Shown here: in pieces, positions 53,675-62,997 of the stretch
Position numbering within the stretch: the stretch's first letter is position 1
Layout: every line of letters starts with the position of its first letter
From: Phycisphaerae bacterium
Lineage (GTDB): Bacteria; Planctomycetota; Phycisphaerae; JAJVII01
Direction: 5' to 3'
Assembly: GCA_022072085.1 (NCBI GenBank)
Contig: JAJVII010000015.1
Span: 1-64,000, forward strand
Length of the DNA: 64,000 nucleotides
Notes under the pieces: model-generated
What the model was told of the DNA's origin: nothing
Databases searched by the model: none
The model's input: the letters and a program-made list of their open reading frames with translations, nothing else
Program-made: the position numbers and the translations under genes

Positions 53675-55363
53675 CTAGCGTCCTTTCACGGGCTGGTCCT
53701 GAATGATCCGGATCGTGAACCGCGTCTGGCGGCCCTCGGACCGGCGATCCGGCACGGGAATCTGTCGGCCGGCCACCTCGTTCACGCGGTAGAGGTCCTT
53801 GAGCTTCTCGCGCAACAGCGTCACGCGATCCATCGGAACCATGTTTCCCTTTTCGTCCTTCACCCGGACGTAGCCGTTGTCGGCCAACCCCTCCAGGGTG
53901 ATCGTCCACTCGCCCTTGTCCTTGTGCACGGCCGCGACGTGGAAGACGTGGATGCCGGAATGGAAATCGCGGAGTTCCTTCCAGGCGGCCAGGTCTTCGG
54001 GCGCGGTCGTCGGCTGCGGCTCTGCGCCGGCGACCCACATCTGGTTCAGCCGCTCCAGTTCCGTCAGCCACTCGGGGTCCGGCTGGGCGCGGGCGGTGAC
54101 GGCCTTCACCTGGTCGGCCAGGTCGCGAACGGCCTTGGCCTTGGGCTTGAGTTTGGCCAGTTCGCCGTCCTTGCGATTGACCTTGCCCTCGCTGATCGAA
54201 TAGGCCACCGCGTTGGCGACGATGCACAGCAGCAGGCCGGCCGCCACCGCCCCGCCGACCAGCAGCTTCTTGCGGCGCCGCCTGGCGTTCAGGTCCACCG
54301 GCTTGTGCGGGTGGAGGAAATCGAACGGCGGCTGGGCCTTGTCCATGTGCCCCATGGCCAGTCCGATGACCGCGGAGAACTCGCCCGCCTGTTCGCGCTG
54401 CTTTCGCGGCAGGTGGATCGACTCGGAGGGGTCGAGGATTCGCCCGGGAACCTCCAGCCGCTGGCTGAGCAGGTCGGCGATCGGACGGGCCATCCGCATC
54501 GGCGCCGCCACGACCACCCCCTCGACCTCCAGCCCGCTGACCGTCGCCCGCGCCGCCTGCACCGAGCGGAGCACTTCGAGGTTCAGCCGGTCCATGAACT
54601 CGCGCGACTCGGGGGCGTCGTGGGCCGAGTCCGGCCGGGCCGCCTGCACCGACGCCGATCGGCTGAACAGCAGCGTGCCCTTGCGGACGACATTGATCTC
54701 GGTCATCGCCGGCCCGACGTCCACCATCAGCAGGCAGGCGTCGTCGTGCAGGCAGGTGCGCAGGGTCCGCAGGTTGCAGAAGCAGCGCAGCCCGATGCGG
54801 GCCGCCGTCAGGCCCGCACGCTCCATGACGGCGGTGTAGTAATCGACGACCTCGCGGCGGGTCGCCGCCACGAGCAGTTCCGTGTTGGTGGCCGCCGGGG
54901 CGACGGGCGGCGGGGAGCCGTTGGCGGCGGCGCCGTTGGACGCCGCTCCGCCGTTGACGCCGGCCGGTCCTTCCGATCCGCCCAGGTGCTCGCCGACGGT
55001 GTAGTCGATGACCGCCTCGTTGGCGGCGAAGGGCAGTTCCTTCTGCATCTGGAACTGGACCAGGGCAGCCAGTTCCTCGTCCGGCACCGGGGGCACCGAG
55101 AGGTTCTTGAGCACCACGCGGTCGCGCGGCAGCGCCACCAGCGTCCGCGCCCCGGCGCAGCCGTGCCGCGCCAGCACGCCCCTCAGCCACACGCCGAACG
55201 CCCCCGGGTCGTCCGTCGAAACGGTCTGGGGCACCGACTCGCTGAACATGCGCTTCACGCTCAGCCGCCCCGTGCCGGCCTGCGCGGCGATGGCGCGGAC
55301 CTGTCGCTGGTCCCAGTCCAGGGCCAGTATTTCCCGGTTGAAGAGTTTCAACGTCAAGCCCAT
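53675..55363 (-). CDS. gspL: GspL/PilM-like assembly protein with PilN-like C-terminus
   Basis: 562 residues from the ATG at 55363 (GGAGA upstream). The cytoplasmic N-terminal part (1-345) is actin-like as in PilM and GspL: LALDWDQRQVRAI, TLVALPRDRVVLKNLSVPP, LLMVDVGPAMTEI, VVVAAPMRMARPIADLL. A membrane helix at about 367-389 follows a basic run, then a coiled coil and a periplasmic ferredoxin-like part to the end. This combines PilM- and PilN-type parts in one chain, as GspL does. It should link the GspE ATPase to the periplasmic parts. Residues 127-160 are a Gly/Ala/Pro linker. Confidence 0.88.
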   Translation of the reverse strand: MGLTLKLFNREILALDWDQRQVRAIAAQAGTGRLSVKRMFSESVPQTVSTDDPGAFGVWLRGVLARHGCAGARTLVALPRDRVVLKNLSVPPVPDEELAALVQFQMQKELPFAANEAVIDYTVGEHLGGSEGPAGVNGGAASNGAAANGSPPPVAPAATNTELLVAATRREVVDYYTAVMERAGLTAARIGLRCFCNLRTLRTCLHDDACLLMVDVGPAMTEINVVRKGTLLFSRSASVQAARPDSAHDAPESREFMDRLNLEVLRSVQAARATVSGLEVEGVVVAAPMRMARPIADLLSQRLEVPGRILDPSESIHLPRKQREQAGEFSAVIGLAMGHMDKAQPPFDFLHPHKPVDLNARRRRKKLLVGGAVAAGLLLCIVANAVAYSISEGKVNRKDGELAKLKPKAKAVRDLADQVKAVTARAQPDPEWLTELERLNQMWVAGAEPQPTTAPEDLAAWKELRDFHSGIHVFHVAAVHKDKGEWTITLEGLADNGYVRVKDEKGNMVPMDRVTLLREKLKDLYRVNEVAGRQIPVPDRRSEGRQTRFTIRIIQDQPVKGR

Positions 55364-55432
55364 GTTCTCCGTCCGACCGCCCCCGCGCCGGGCCGACCGG
55401 CCCGTCCGCGCAGGCTGCATGATACCCGCATT

Positions 55433-56887
55433 CTAACGCTCTGACCGCCCCTTGCCGCCCTCCAGATCGCCTGTCAGCACGTAGGCCGGACCCAGGTCCG
55501 TCAGGTCGCGGAAATAGAGCGTCCGCGAATTGCCCTGGGAGACGTCCACCACCACTTCGATCCGGCGGTAGAGCCCCAACTGCTCGCTGTAGCCGACCGA
55601 CTCGATGCGATACTGCTTGCCGCCGCCGCGCAGCGCCGGGGCCAGTTCCCTGAACCGTTCCACCGACAGCACGCCCTGCGTCAGCAGCCAGGCGTAGTTG
55701 TTGCGGTCAGCCGGCGCCAGGTTCGCCCTGGCGCTGGCGGCAGCGTCGGCTTCGGCTTCGTTGAACCCGACGGCCATCAGCACCACGCGCGAGGCAGCCG
55801 ACGGGTTCACCGTGCCCGACCGCAGCCCGCCCCGGCCGCCTCGGCCGCTGCCGGCGGTCAGTTCCTCCAGCACCCTGGGCAGTTCGTCCAGATGCCCCGT
55901 CGCCAGCGGCGAGGTGAGCTGCTGGTCCTTGCCGTTCACCTTCACCGCCTCATCGAAGCCGACCAGGTCCGCGGTGTTGGCAAAGGTCACGCCCGCCTGC
56001 CGGGCCTTGACGATGAAGTCAGCCAGTTCCTTGCTGATGCCCCGCCCGGTCAGGCTCCGCGACAGGCCCTGGCCGGACCCGTTGATATCCACGCGCTGCT
56101 GGCCGGCGGCGGTCTGTCCGTTGTCGAACGCGTAGACCGTCAGGTAGGGATACCACCCGCGGTCGAGCTTGCCATCGGCGTTGTCCAGCGGCAGCGACTG
56201 GTCGCCGTCGTTCTCATTGGGGTCCAGCAGCCCGTTGCGGTTCATGTCTTCGCCGTAGAGCAGCTGCGCCGTCACGCCGCGCACCAGCAGCAACTCGTCC
56301 ACCGACTGGAACAGCCCGCTGTTGTTGGGGCTGTAGGGGTTGTCGAGCTGCTCGTAGTAGTCGCGCTCCGCTCCCAGCGGCCGGGGCTCGTCGTTGGTGT
56401 CGCGCCAGTCGATGATCGCGTCGGCGATCTCCGGCGTCATGCCCGGCAGCCGCATGAGCTGCTCAGCCGTCGCCCCCGACAGCGACAGCTTGCCCGACTC
56501 GTCGGCAATGCCGTAGGCCGTCGTCTTGTCGTCGCGGTCGATCGCGTGAACCAGGCTGAACCGCCACTGCACCTGCCCGCCGTCGCTGACCAGCACGCCG
56601 CGGAACAGGTCCGGGTTGTCGGTGAGGTCCAGCTTCGGGTCGCGCGCGGGGTTGAGCAGCTCGGCGATCGCCAGGTTGACGCCCGAGCGGGCCGCCTCCA
56701 TCGCCTCGGCCGACCGCGTCCCGGCGGCGCTGCCCGCGGACTGAGACTGGACGAAGAAGCTCAACCCGGCCGCCAGCAGCCCGGCCATCATCACCACGAT
56801 CAGCGTGACGTAAAGGATCACGCCCCGTCGGCGGACGGGTGGCGCGGACCGGGTTGCCTTCGCATGGGTCATCTGTCGTTCGTTCAT
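55433..56887 (-). CDS. gspK: GspK-type minor pseudopilin
   Basis: 484 residues from the ATG at 56887; an ATG at 56872 and a GTG at 56899 are also possible. The prepilin-type N-terminus is RRRGVILYVTLIVVMMAGLLAAGLSFF, without the Glu at +5, as is usual for GspK at the pilus tip. Then come the helical domains of GspK: QLMRLPGMTPEIADAIIDWRD (helix-hairpin-helix type) with YYEQLDNPYSPNNSGLFQSVDELLLVRGV, and DMNRNGLLDPNENDGDQ, a possible Ca2+ loop. It is larger than typical GspK (about 330). It lies 14 bases after gspJ. Confidence 0.9.
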   Translation of the reverse strand: MNERQMTHAKATRSAPPVRRRGVILYVTLIVVMMAGLLAAGLSFFVQSQSAGSAAGTRSAEAMEAARSGVNLAIAELLNPARDPKLDLTDNPDLFRGVLVSDGGQVQWRFSLVHAIDRDDKTTAYGIADESGKLSLSGATAEQLMRLPGMTPEIADAIIDWRDTNDEPRPLGAERDYYEQLDNPYSPNNSGLFQSVDELLLVRGVTAQLLYGEDMNRNGLLDPNENDGDQSLPLDNADGKLDRGWYPYLTVYAFDNGQTAAGQQRVDINGSGQGLSRSLTGRGISKELADFIVKARQAGVTFANTADLVGFDEAVKVNGKDQQLTSPLATGHLDELPRVLEELTAGSGRGGRGGLRSGTVNPSAASRVVLMAVGFNEAEADAAASARANLAPADRNNYAWLLTQGVLSVERFRELAPALRGGGKQYRIESVGYSEQLGLYRRIEVVVDVSQGNSRTLYFRDLTDLGPAYVLTGDLEGGKGRSER

Positions 56888-56901
56888 CTGCCGGGGCACG
56901 G

Positions 56902-57870
56902 TCAGTTCCTGCTCTGCTGGCGGACGCCGCTGCCGCCGAACATCTCGCCGCTGGGGATCAGCACCACGCGCTGATACGAGTGCGCCGGCAGCGGCTCGCG
57001 GTCGCTGGCGGCCTTGCTGTCGTCGAACAGTTCCGCCAGGCGGCCGCTCGTCGTCTCGCCCGCGTCGATCTCCTCCTGCGTCAGCAGCGGGGCGAAGCCG
57101 ACAGTGATCTCGACGGCCTGCGGGGTGGGTCCGCTGGCGAAGTCCGTCTGCCACGTCCCGTTGACGTAGTAGCGAAGATAAATCCACTGCACTTCCGGGC
57201 AGATCTTCTCGGTCACGCGGAGCGGGTCGGCGTTCTCTTCGGCCGCCGGGTCGGTCGCCGTGCCGTCGGGGGCAGCCGTCCCCATCCGCTGGGCCAGCAG
57301 CCGCTCCCAGGGCGAGACCTCGTCGGCGGCCCCGTCGTCGCCGCCGGTGACCGACATGTCCGACAGGTCGGCCTGGCTGATCCGCCGCTCGACGAACGGA
57401 CGAGACGAGCGGTAGAGCCCGCTGCCGTCGACCCAGAACCAGTTGACCTCGAACACGTCGTAGAGCGGCGGGCGCTGCCCGGACCCGCCCTCCTTGTCCA
57501 GCACGCTGGGGTCGATGAACCGGCCCGGCGGGATATTTCGGCTGGACAGGTACGCCACGCGCGAGGTCGAGCCGGTCATGCCGCCGTCGGGCGAGACGCC
57601 CTCATTGCCGCCGGAAACCGAGAAGCCCCGCCGCACCGACCGCATCCGCACGAACGTCGTGACCGCCGACACGCTCTCCATTTCCGTCGCCATCCGGTCC
57701 AGCACGACACGGGCGAGCTGGGCCTCGACGGAGGCCTCCTGCGTCCGGTCGCGCACGGTCAGCGAATACTCGTAGAACGAGAACAGCGCCGCCGTCAGCA
57801 GCACGATGATGGCGATCGCCACCAGCACCTCCAGCAGCGTGAAGCCCGCGGATTGGACGCGCGTTCTCAT
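56902..57870 (-). CDS. gspJ: GspJ-type minor pseudopilin
   Basis: 322 residues. The prepilin signal is QSAGFTLLEVLVAIAIIVLL, with the processing site before Phe and Glu at +5. The globular part has VELSH-like features of GspJ only in a loose way (RVVLDRMATEMESVSAV, then YDVFEVNWFWVDGSGLYRSSRPF). Its ATG directly follows the gspI stop with no gap, so translation is probably coupled. Minor pseudopilins I, J and K form the tip complex that starts pilus assembly. The assignment rests on order H-I-J-K and size. Confidence 0.85.
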   Translation of the reverse strand: MRTRVQSAGFTLLEVLVAIAIIVLLTAALFSFYEYSLTVRDRTQEASVEAQLARVVLDRMATEMESVSAVTTFVRMRSVRRGFSVSGGNEGVSPDGGMTGSTSRVAYLSSRNIPPGRFIDPSVLDKEGGSGQRPPLYDVFEVNWFWVDGSGLYRSSRPFVERRISQADLSDMSVTGGDDGAADEVSPWERLLAQRMGTAAPDGTATDPAAEENADPLRVTEKICPEVQWIYLRYYVNGTWQTDFASGPTPQAVEITVGFAPLLTQEEIDAGETTSGRLAELFDDSKAASDREPLPAHSYQRVVLIPSGEMFGGSGVRQQSRN

Positions 57871-58515
57871 CTAGGGCGTCCCTCCGGTCCGACCACGGCC
57901 GCCGCCGCCGCGCGTGTTCCCGCTGTTGCCGCTGTTCCCGCTGTTCCCGCCCGTCGAGCTGCCACCGCCGGTCGAACTGCCACCGGGGGGCGTGCCCGAT
58001 CCGCCGGTCGGGTCGGTCGTGCCGCCGGTCGTGCCGGAGGCGTCGGTTCCGTCGGCGGACTCATCCTCCGGCGTGGGCGGCTGCTCGCCGTAGACCCAGC
58101 CGGTCAGGCTGATGCGATGACTGATGTCATCCTCGTCGATGCTCCGGGCGTCGGGCTTGCCCCAGCTCACCGTCACGGTGATGAACCGCAGGTTGGGGAT
58201 GTCCGGGGCGTCGTCGACGGCCAGCCGGTAGTGATACTCAGGAAACCCCGGCGCGAAGTTGCCGTCCTTGCCGTCGGTGACGTCGGCGAACTCCTGGGCC
58301 CGGATGCGGGCGAGCATCGACTGGGCGAATTCCATTGCCTGGGTCTTTCGGCCGATGTCCCGGCTCTGCGACAGGCCGCCGACGATCGACCCGCCGATCA
58401 GCGACGCGCCGATCAGGAACAGCGCCAGCGCCAGAACGACTTCCAGCAGGATGGCGCCGCGGCGCCGGCCCTGCATTCGGCGGTCGTCATTCGGCATTCG
58501 GCGTTGATTCGTCAT
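57871..58515 (-). CDS. gspI: GspI-type minor pseudopilin with Gly/Ser/Thr tail
   Basis: 214 residues. The prepilin signal is RRRGAILLEVVLALALFLIG (Ala at +1, Glu at +5). The globular part is short and GspI-like, with EFAQSMLARIRAQEF. From about residue 150 the chain is low complexity: Gly, Ser, Thr and Asn repeats (GNSGNSGNSGN type), not found in the GspI proteins I know. The stop is joined directly to the gspJ start. An internal ATG at residue 7 is a possible start. Confidence 0.85.
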   Translation of the reverse strand: MTNQRRMPNDDRRMQGRRRGAILLEVVLALALFLIGASLIGGSIVGGLSQSRDIGRKTQAMEFAQSMLARIRAQEFADVTDGKDGNFAPGFPEYHYRLAVDDAPDIPNLRFITVTVSWGKPDARSIDEDDISHRISLTGWVYGEQPPTPEDESADGTDASGTTGGTTDPTGGSGTPPGGSSTGGGSSTGGNSGNSGNSGNTRGGGGRGRTGGTP

Positions 58516-58537
58516 TCCGATTTCGCCGTTCGTCGTT

Positions 58538-59185
58538 TCACTGCGGCCCGGCCGCGTCGGCTGTCAGGTCGGCAGCCGGCTGGATCGTCGCCAGTCCCGT
58601 CTGGCCGCGAAGGAACACGTCATAGCCCGCGCCGTCGCGGTTGCGGATCGTAATCGTCACGTCGCCGACCTGCGAGGAGCCGTCGGGGGCGAAGACCACC
58701 GACGACAACTCGCTGGGGATCGGCCCGCCGCCGGACGGGGCCGCTCCGCCCTGGCCGTCGTCGGCATAACTGGCCTTGGTCTCGCCGGTGACGCCCGCGA
58801 AGATCGGATCGCTCACCGTCACCGAGACCACCTGGAGCTGGCTGCCCGGCAGTTGCCAGTCGGCCCAGGACGCCATCAGCGGCTCGAACGCGCCGGGCTT
58901 GGCCAGCGGGTCGCGCTCGATGTAGACGCGGACGGAGGTCGCCGCCGGCTGGCCCTCGATCATCGGCGCCGCGGGTGGTGCGACGAACCGCACCTCCAGG
59001 CGGCAGCCGCGCTGCTGGGCCTGCGCCGACGCCATGTAGAGCAGCCCGCGAAGCTGCTCGGCCGAGCTGATCAGCCGGCGCTGCTCAAGCTGGCCGCTGA
59101 ACGTGGGCATGACCATCGCGGCCAGGATCACCAGCAGGGCGATCGCCAGCAGCACTTCCATCAGCGTGAAGCCGCGGCGGGTCAT
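58538..59185 (-). CDS. gspH: GspH-type minor pseudopilin
   Basis: 215 residues. The prepilin signal is TRRGFTLMEVLLAIALLVILAAMVMP, with Phe at +1 and Glu at +5. The globular part has the GspH layout of a beta-sandwich, with AEQLRGLLYMASAQAQQRGCRLEVRF (first helix and strand) and SSVVFAPDGSSQVGDVTITIRN near the end. It is a minor pseudopilin at the pilus tip region. It lies 117 bases after gspG and 22 before gspI. Confidence 0.88.
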   Translation of the reverse strand: MTRRGFTLMEVLLAIALLVILAAMVMPTFSGQLEQRRLISSAEQLRGLLYMASAQAQQRGCRLEVRFVAPPAAPMIEGQPAATSVRVYIERDPLAKPGAFEPLMASWADWQLPGSQLQVVSVTVSDPIFAGVTGETKASYADDGQGGAAPSGGGPIPSELSSVVFAPDGSSQVGDVTITIRNRDGAGYDVFLRGQTGLATIQPAADLTADAAGPQ

Positions 59186-59302
59186 GACGATCCTCTTGCC
59201 CAGGCTGCGGGAGGCGCCCCCGGCGACACGGCCGGTCGGAGGACCGGCCGGCTCGCGCGAACGGAAACCGGTCGCTGCGACCGGGGAACGAGGGACGCCG
59301 GG

Positions 59303-59761
59303 CTACTTGTTCGTCCCGCTCTCCTCGGTCCAGTTCTTCACGTCGTCGTCGGTGCCCGCCTGCTTGTCGGGCCCGTTGGACGAGAGGTCGTAGCCCTCCT
59401 TGTTATGCTCCCCGGCCTTGCCGTCGGTGCAGACGTAGACATATTCCACGCCCCAGGGATCCTTGAGGTCGGAGTTCTTGGCCAGGTAGCCGACCCACTT
59501 GTCATAGCCGTCGCCGTCCGGCTTGACCTGGAGGGCCTTGAGCCCCTCTTCGGTCGTCGGGTAGCGGTCGAAGTCGTGGTGGAACCCCTCCATCGCCACG
59601 CCGATCGCCCCGTTGGGCGCAATGGCCGACTTGGCCAGGTCGATCTTGGCCGCCTTGCTCCTCCCCATGAACATCGGGATGGCCGCCCCGGCCAGGATGA
59701 CCAGGATGGCGATGACCAGCAGCAGTTCCATCAGGGTGAAGCCATGTCGCACGCGTCGCAT
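59303..59761 (-). CDS. gspG: GspG major pseudopilin
   Basis: 152 residues from the ATG at 59761, with AAGGAG 6 bases upstream. The signal is RHGFTLMELLLVIAILVILAGAAIP. It is the main subunit of the secretion pseudopilus. The end YDLSSNGPDKQAGTDDDVKNW keeps the family's Ca2+-binding pattern, and DPWGVEYVYVCTDGK is also standard. It is slightly longer than the usual 140 because of an insert at about 38-52. It follows the palindromic element that lies after gspF. Confidence 0.96.
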   Translation of the reverse strand: MRRVRHGFTLMELLLVIAILVILAGAAIPMFMGRSKAAKIDLAKSAIAPNGAIGVAMEGFHHDFDRYPTTEEGLKALQVKPDGDGYDKWVGYLAKNSDLKDPWGVEYVYVCTDGKAGEHNKEGYDLSSNGPDKQAGTDDDVKNWTEESGTNK

Positions 59762-59788
59762 CAGTCGCTCCTTGAAAAGTAGTTCCAC

Positions 59789-59896
59789 ACTTCGAGTTTC
59801 GAGTTCCAAGTTCCGAGTTTCAAGTCACTCGTTCCAGTCGCCAAGTCGGGTTCCCGGCCTGAACTTCTCACTCGGAACTTGAAACTTGAAACTTCC
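59789..59896. repeat. Palindromic short-unit element (7-base units) in the gsp operon
   Basis: The left arm (59789-59824) runs CGAGTTT, CGAGTTC, CAAGTTC, CGAGTTT, CAAG. The right arm (59861-59896), read on the other strand, runs GAAGTTT, CAAGTTT, CAAGTTC, CGAGTGA, GAAGTTC. The loop is 36 bases. It abuts the gspF stop and ends just before the gspG ribosome site. Confidence 0.8.
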
Positions 59897-61117
59897 TTAT
59901 ACTCCGCTGGTCGACATCGAGAAGATCGGCAGCAGCAGGCTGAACGCGATCGCGAACACGACCAGCGCCATCACCAGCAGCAGCATCGGCTCGATCAGCC
60001 GAACCAGCGTGTCGATCGACCGGGCCAACCGACGCTCGGTCGACTCGGCCACGTTCACCAGCACCGTGTCCAGGGTGTTTGACTGTTCAGCCACGTCGAT
60101 CATGTCCAGGATGTCCGCCGGGAAGTAACCTCCCTTGCTCAGGGGCACAGCCAGCGGCTCGCCGCGGCGGACCGCCTCGATCGATTCGTCCACGACGGCT
60201 GCCAGCGTGCGGTTGCCGATGGAATCGCGGCTGATCCGCAGCGCCGACAGGATGCCCACGCCGTTCTTAATCAGCGTGCCCAGCACGCGGCAGAACCGGG
60301 CGACGGCCATCAGGGCGATCACCTGCCCAATCATCGGCAGACGCAGCCGCGTGCGGTCCCACCAGGCCCGTCCAGCCTCGCTGGAGAGCACGCCGTAGAG
60401 CCCGCCGACCACCGCGACCATGCCGATCAGACCGAACATCCAGTTGGCCTCCATGAAGGTGGAGACCTTCAGCAGTATCTTCGTGCTCATCGGCAGGTCC
60501 ATCCGCGTCGGGTCCAGGAACCCCGCGAACTTAGGCACGAAGAAGACCATCAGCAGGATCACGATGGCCGTCCCCATGAACAGCAGGAAGCAGGGGTAGG
60601 CCAGCGAACCGAGAACCTTGGACCGCAACTCGTCCTGCCGCTCAGTGAAGTTGGCCAGCCGCGTCAGCACGTCCTCGATGAAGCCGCCCTCCTCGCCGGC
60701 CCGCACCATCGCGGTGTGCAGGTCGGGGAAGACGCTCGGAAACCGGCCCAGCGAGTCGGCGAAGGTCGTGCCGCCGGCCACCTGGCTGCGCACGTCGTCC
60801 AGCACGCGGGCCAACCCGACCCGCCGCTGGTTCTGCCGCACCAGCACCTCCAGCGCCCGCAGCAGCGGCACGCCGGCATTGAGCAGGTCGGCCAACTGGG
60901 CGTAGAGCATCGACAGCCGCCGGGTCGAGACCAGCCGCTTGCCGATCCGCAGCCCCTTGGCGCCCAGCGCCGCGGCCTCGTCCATCTCGCGCAGGTCCAG
61001 CGGCATGAGCTGGCGGCGGTCCAGGTCGCGCAGGGCGGCCTGCGAGTTGTCGGCCGTCAGCGTTCCGCTGACCCGCTGCCCGCTGGCGTCCCGCGCTTCG
61101 TAGACAAATGTCGCCAT
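59897..61117 (-). CDS. gspF: GspF inner-membrane platform protein
   Basis: 406 residues from the ATG at 61117; a longer frame upstream only reads through a palindromic element. Two GspF domains: the first with LLNAGVPLLRALEVLVRQ and TFADSLGRFPSVFPDLHTAMVRAGEEGG, the second with LGTLIKNGVGILSALRISRD and DMIDVAEQSNTLDTVL. Three membrane helices (near 170-190, 215-240 and 380-400). It is the platform on which the ATPase acts to add pseudopilins. There is no clear ribosome site. Confidence 0.95.
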   Translation of the reverse strand: MATFVYEARDASGQRVSGTLTADNSQAALRDLDRRQLMPLDLREMDEAAALGAKGLRIGKRLVSTRRLSMLYAQLADLLNAGVPLLRALEVLVRQNQRRVGLARVLDDVRSQVAGGTTFADSLGRFPSVFPDLHTAMVRAGEEGGFIEDVLTRLANFTERQDELRSKVLGSLAYPCFLLFMGTAIVILLMVFFVPKFAGFLDPTRMDLPMSTKILLKVSTFMEANWMFGLIGMVAVVGGLYGVLSSEAGRAWWDRTRLRLPMIGQVIALMAVARFCRVLGTLIKNGVGILSALRISRDSIGNRTLAAVVDESIEAVRRGEPLAVPLSKGGYFPADILDMIDVAEQSNTLDTVLVNVAESTERRLARSIDTLVRLIEPMLLLVMALVVFAIAFSLLLPIFSMSTSGV

Positions 61118-61135
61118 GCAACTACGTTTCCGAAA

Positions 61136-61257
61136 GATTCGCCACAGATGTACGCCGATGAACACAGATGGATCGGAGAGAAGACAGGGCCGAGCCGCCT
61201 TCGTCTTCGACCGATCCGCATTCATCCGAGTTCATCTGTGGCCATCTGTGGCAAATC
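61136..61257. repeat. Palindromic short-unit element (10-base units) in the gsp operon
   Basis: The left arm (61136-61176) has CACAGATGTA, CGCCGATGAA, CACAGATGGA, TCGG. The right arm (61211-61257), read on the other strand, has CACAGATGGC, CACAGATGAA, CTCGGATGAA and then GGATCGG. The loop is 34 bases. It lies between gspE and gspF. Confidence 0.8.
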
Positions 61258-61317
61258 CTCTTTCTTGTCCGAATCCCCATCGGCGGCCGTCCGCGGCCTC
61301 GCCGTTGGCGGCGGAGG

Positions 61318-62997
61318 TCATCCCGTGCTCTGCGAGACGCGGGCCACTTCCTCCGGCGTGGTCTGGCCGGACAGCACCTTTCGCCATCCGTCCTGGCGGA
61401 TGGTGACCATCCCCTCCTTGATCGCCTCGGCCTTGATGGACCCGACGCTGCGGCGTTCCAGGATCAGCTCGCGGATGGGCTCGGAGAGCGGGAACAGCTC
61501 GAACACGCCAACGCGCCCGTGATAGCCGGTGTTGTGGCAGGCCTTGCATCCACCACCGCGATAGATCACGCCATCGGGCGGCGGCGGGCAGTCCTCCGGC
61601 AGGGCGTCGGGCGTCCAGGGCTCCTTGCACTGCGGGCAGATCCGCCGCACGAGCCGCTGAGCCAGGACGGCCTCGACCGTGCTGGTCACCAGGAACGGCT
61701 CGATGCCCATGTCCAGCAGGCGCGTCGTCGCGCTGGGGGCGTCGTTGGTGTGCAGTGTGCTGAAGACCAGGTGGCCGGTCAGCGCCGCCTGCACCGCCGC
61801 CTCGGCCGTCTCCAGGTCGCGGATTTCGCCGACCATCACCACGTCCGGGTCGTGACGCAGGATCGACCGCAGGCCGCGGGCGAACGTGAGCCCCACCTTC
61901 GGCTGCACCTGGATCTGGTTCACGCCGTTGAGGTGATACTCCACCGGGTCCTCGACGGTGATCAGCTTGATCTCGTCGCTGACGATCTGGTTGAGCGCGG
62001 CATAGAGCGTCGTCGTCTTGCCCGACCCGGTCGGGCCGGTCACCAGCAGAATGCCGTGCGGCCGCTCGATCAGCTTCTGGAAGATGCGGTAGTGGTCCTC
62101 CTGCATGCCCAGGTCGCGCAGCGTCAGGATCAGCGACGCCCGGTCGAGGATGCGCATCACCACGCCCTCGCCGAAAAGCATCGGGATGATGCTCACGCGG
62201 ATGTCGACCTCGCGGCCCTGGAGCCGCACCTTGATCCGCCCGTCCTGCGGCAGGCGCTTCTCGGCGATGTTCAGGCCCGACATGATCTTGATGCGGCTGA
62301 TGATCGCCGACTTGAACCGCTGAATCTGCGCCGGCACGTTGGCCCGGTGCAGCACGCCGTCCACGCGGTAGCGCACCAGCAGTTCGCCCTCGTACGGTTC
62401 GACGTGCACGTCGGAGGCCCGCTCCTTGATTGCCTCCAGAAGAATCTCGTTCACCAGCTTAACGACCGACGCCTCCTGGGCCTCCTCCAGCAGGTTCTTG
62501 TCCTCGACGTCGTAGCGGTCGGCCAGCTCGCTGGTCGAGACCTGCGTCTCGTCCATGAGCGTCTCGATGGTCTCGCCGGCGACGCCGAAGTGGTTCTTGA
62601 TGATCGCGTCGATCTCACCCCGCGCCGTCAGAACCGGCTCGACGTGGCAGCCCAGCAGCATCCGCAGTTCGTCCAGGGCGTAAACGTCGAACGGGTCGCT
62701 GGTCGCAATCCAGAGTTGGCCGTTCCGCTTGTGCAGGGGGATCAGCCCGTGGCGGTGAACCAGCTTGGCCGGCATCGCCCGCAGCAGGTCGAGGTCCACC
62801 TGGTCGGGCGTCAACTCGACGTAGGGAATCGAAAGCTGTTCGCTGAGCGCCCGCAGCAGCGTCCGCTCGTCGACGTAGCCCATGTCCAGCAACACGCGAT
62901 CCAGCCGCGTGCCCTGGCGCAGATGGACAGACTGCGCCTCGGCCAGTTGCTCGGGCGTGAGCACCCCCCGTTCGACCAGTAGTTCACCTATACTCAT
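61318..62997 (-). CDS. gspE: GspE secretion ATPase
   Basis: 559 residues. Cytoplasmic ATPase that drives pseudopilus assembly. N1-type domains (1-150), then the ATPase: Walker A GPTGSGKTTTL (321-331), an Asp box near ITVEDPVEYHLNGVNQIQV, Walker B LRHDPDVVMVGEIRD, and a His box TGHLVFSTLHTNDA. The four-Cys zinc site is at 454, 457, 484 and 487 (CPQC and CKAC). It is the first gene of the operon. The leader has no strong ribosome site. A stretch of about 365 bases upstream holds the likely promoter. Confidence 0.96.
   Translation of the reverse strand: MSIGELLVERGVLTPEQLAEAQSVHLRQGTRLDRVLLDMGYVDERTLLRALSEQLSIPYVELTPDQVDLDLLRAMPAKLVHRHGLIPLHKRNGQLWIATSDPFDVYALDELRMLLGCHVEPVLTARGEIDAIIKNHFGVAGETIETLMDETQVSTSELADRYDVEDKNLLEEAQEASVVKLVNEILLEAIKERASDVHVEPYEGELLVRYRVDGVLHRANVPAQIQRFKSAIISRIKIMSGLNIAEKRLPQDGRIKVRLQGREVDIRVSIIPMLFGEGVVMRILDRASLILTLRDLGMQEDHYRIFQKLIERPHGILLVTGPTGSGKTTTLYAALNQIVSDEIKLITVEDPVEYHLNGVNQIQVQPKVGLTFARGLRSILRHDPDVVMVGEIRDLETAEAAVQAALTGHLVFSTLHTNDAPSATTRLLDMGIEPFLVTSTVEAVLAQRLVRRICPQCKEPWTPDALPEDCPPPPDGVIYRGGGCKACHNTGYHGRVGVFELFPLSEPIRELILERRSVGSIKAEAIKEGMVTIRQDGWRKVLSGQTTPEEVARVSQSTG

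Noticed and set aside
61118-61225. N-terminal extension of GspF
   Set aside because: The extra residues are read from the palindromic element; the family starts at MATFVYEARD.
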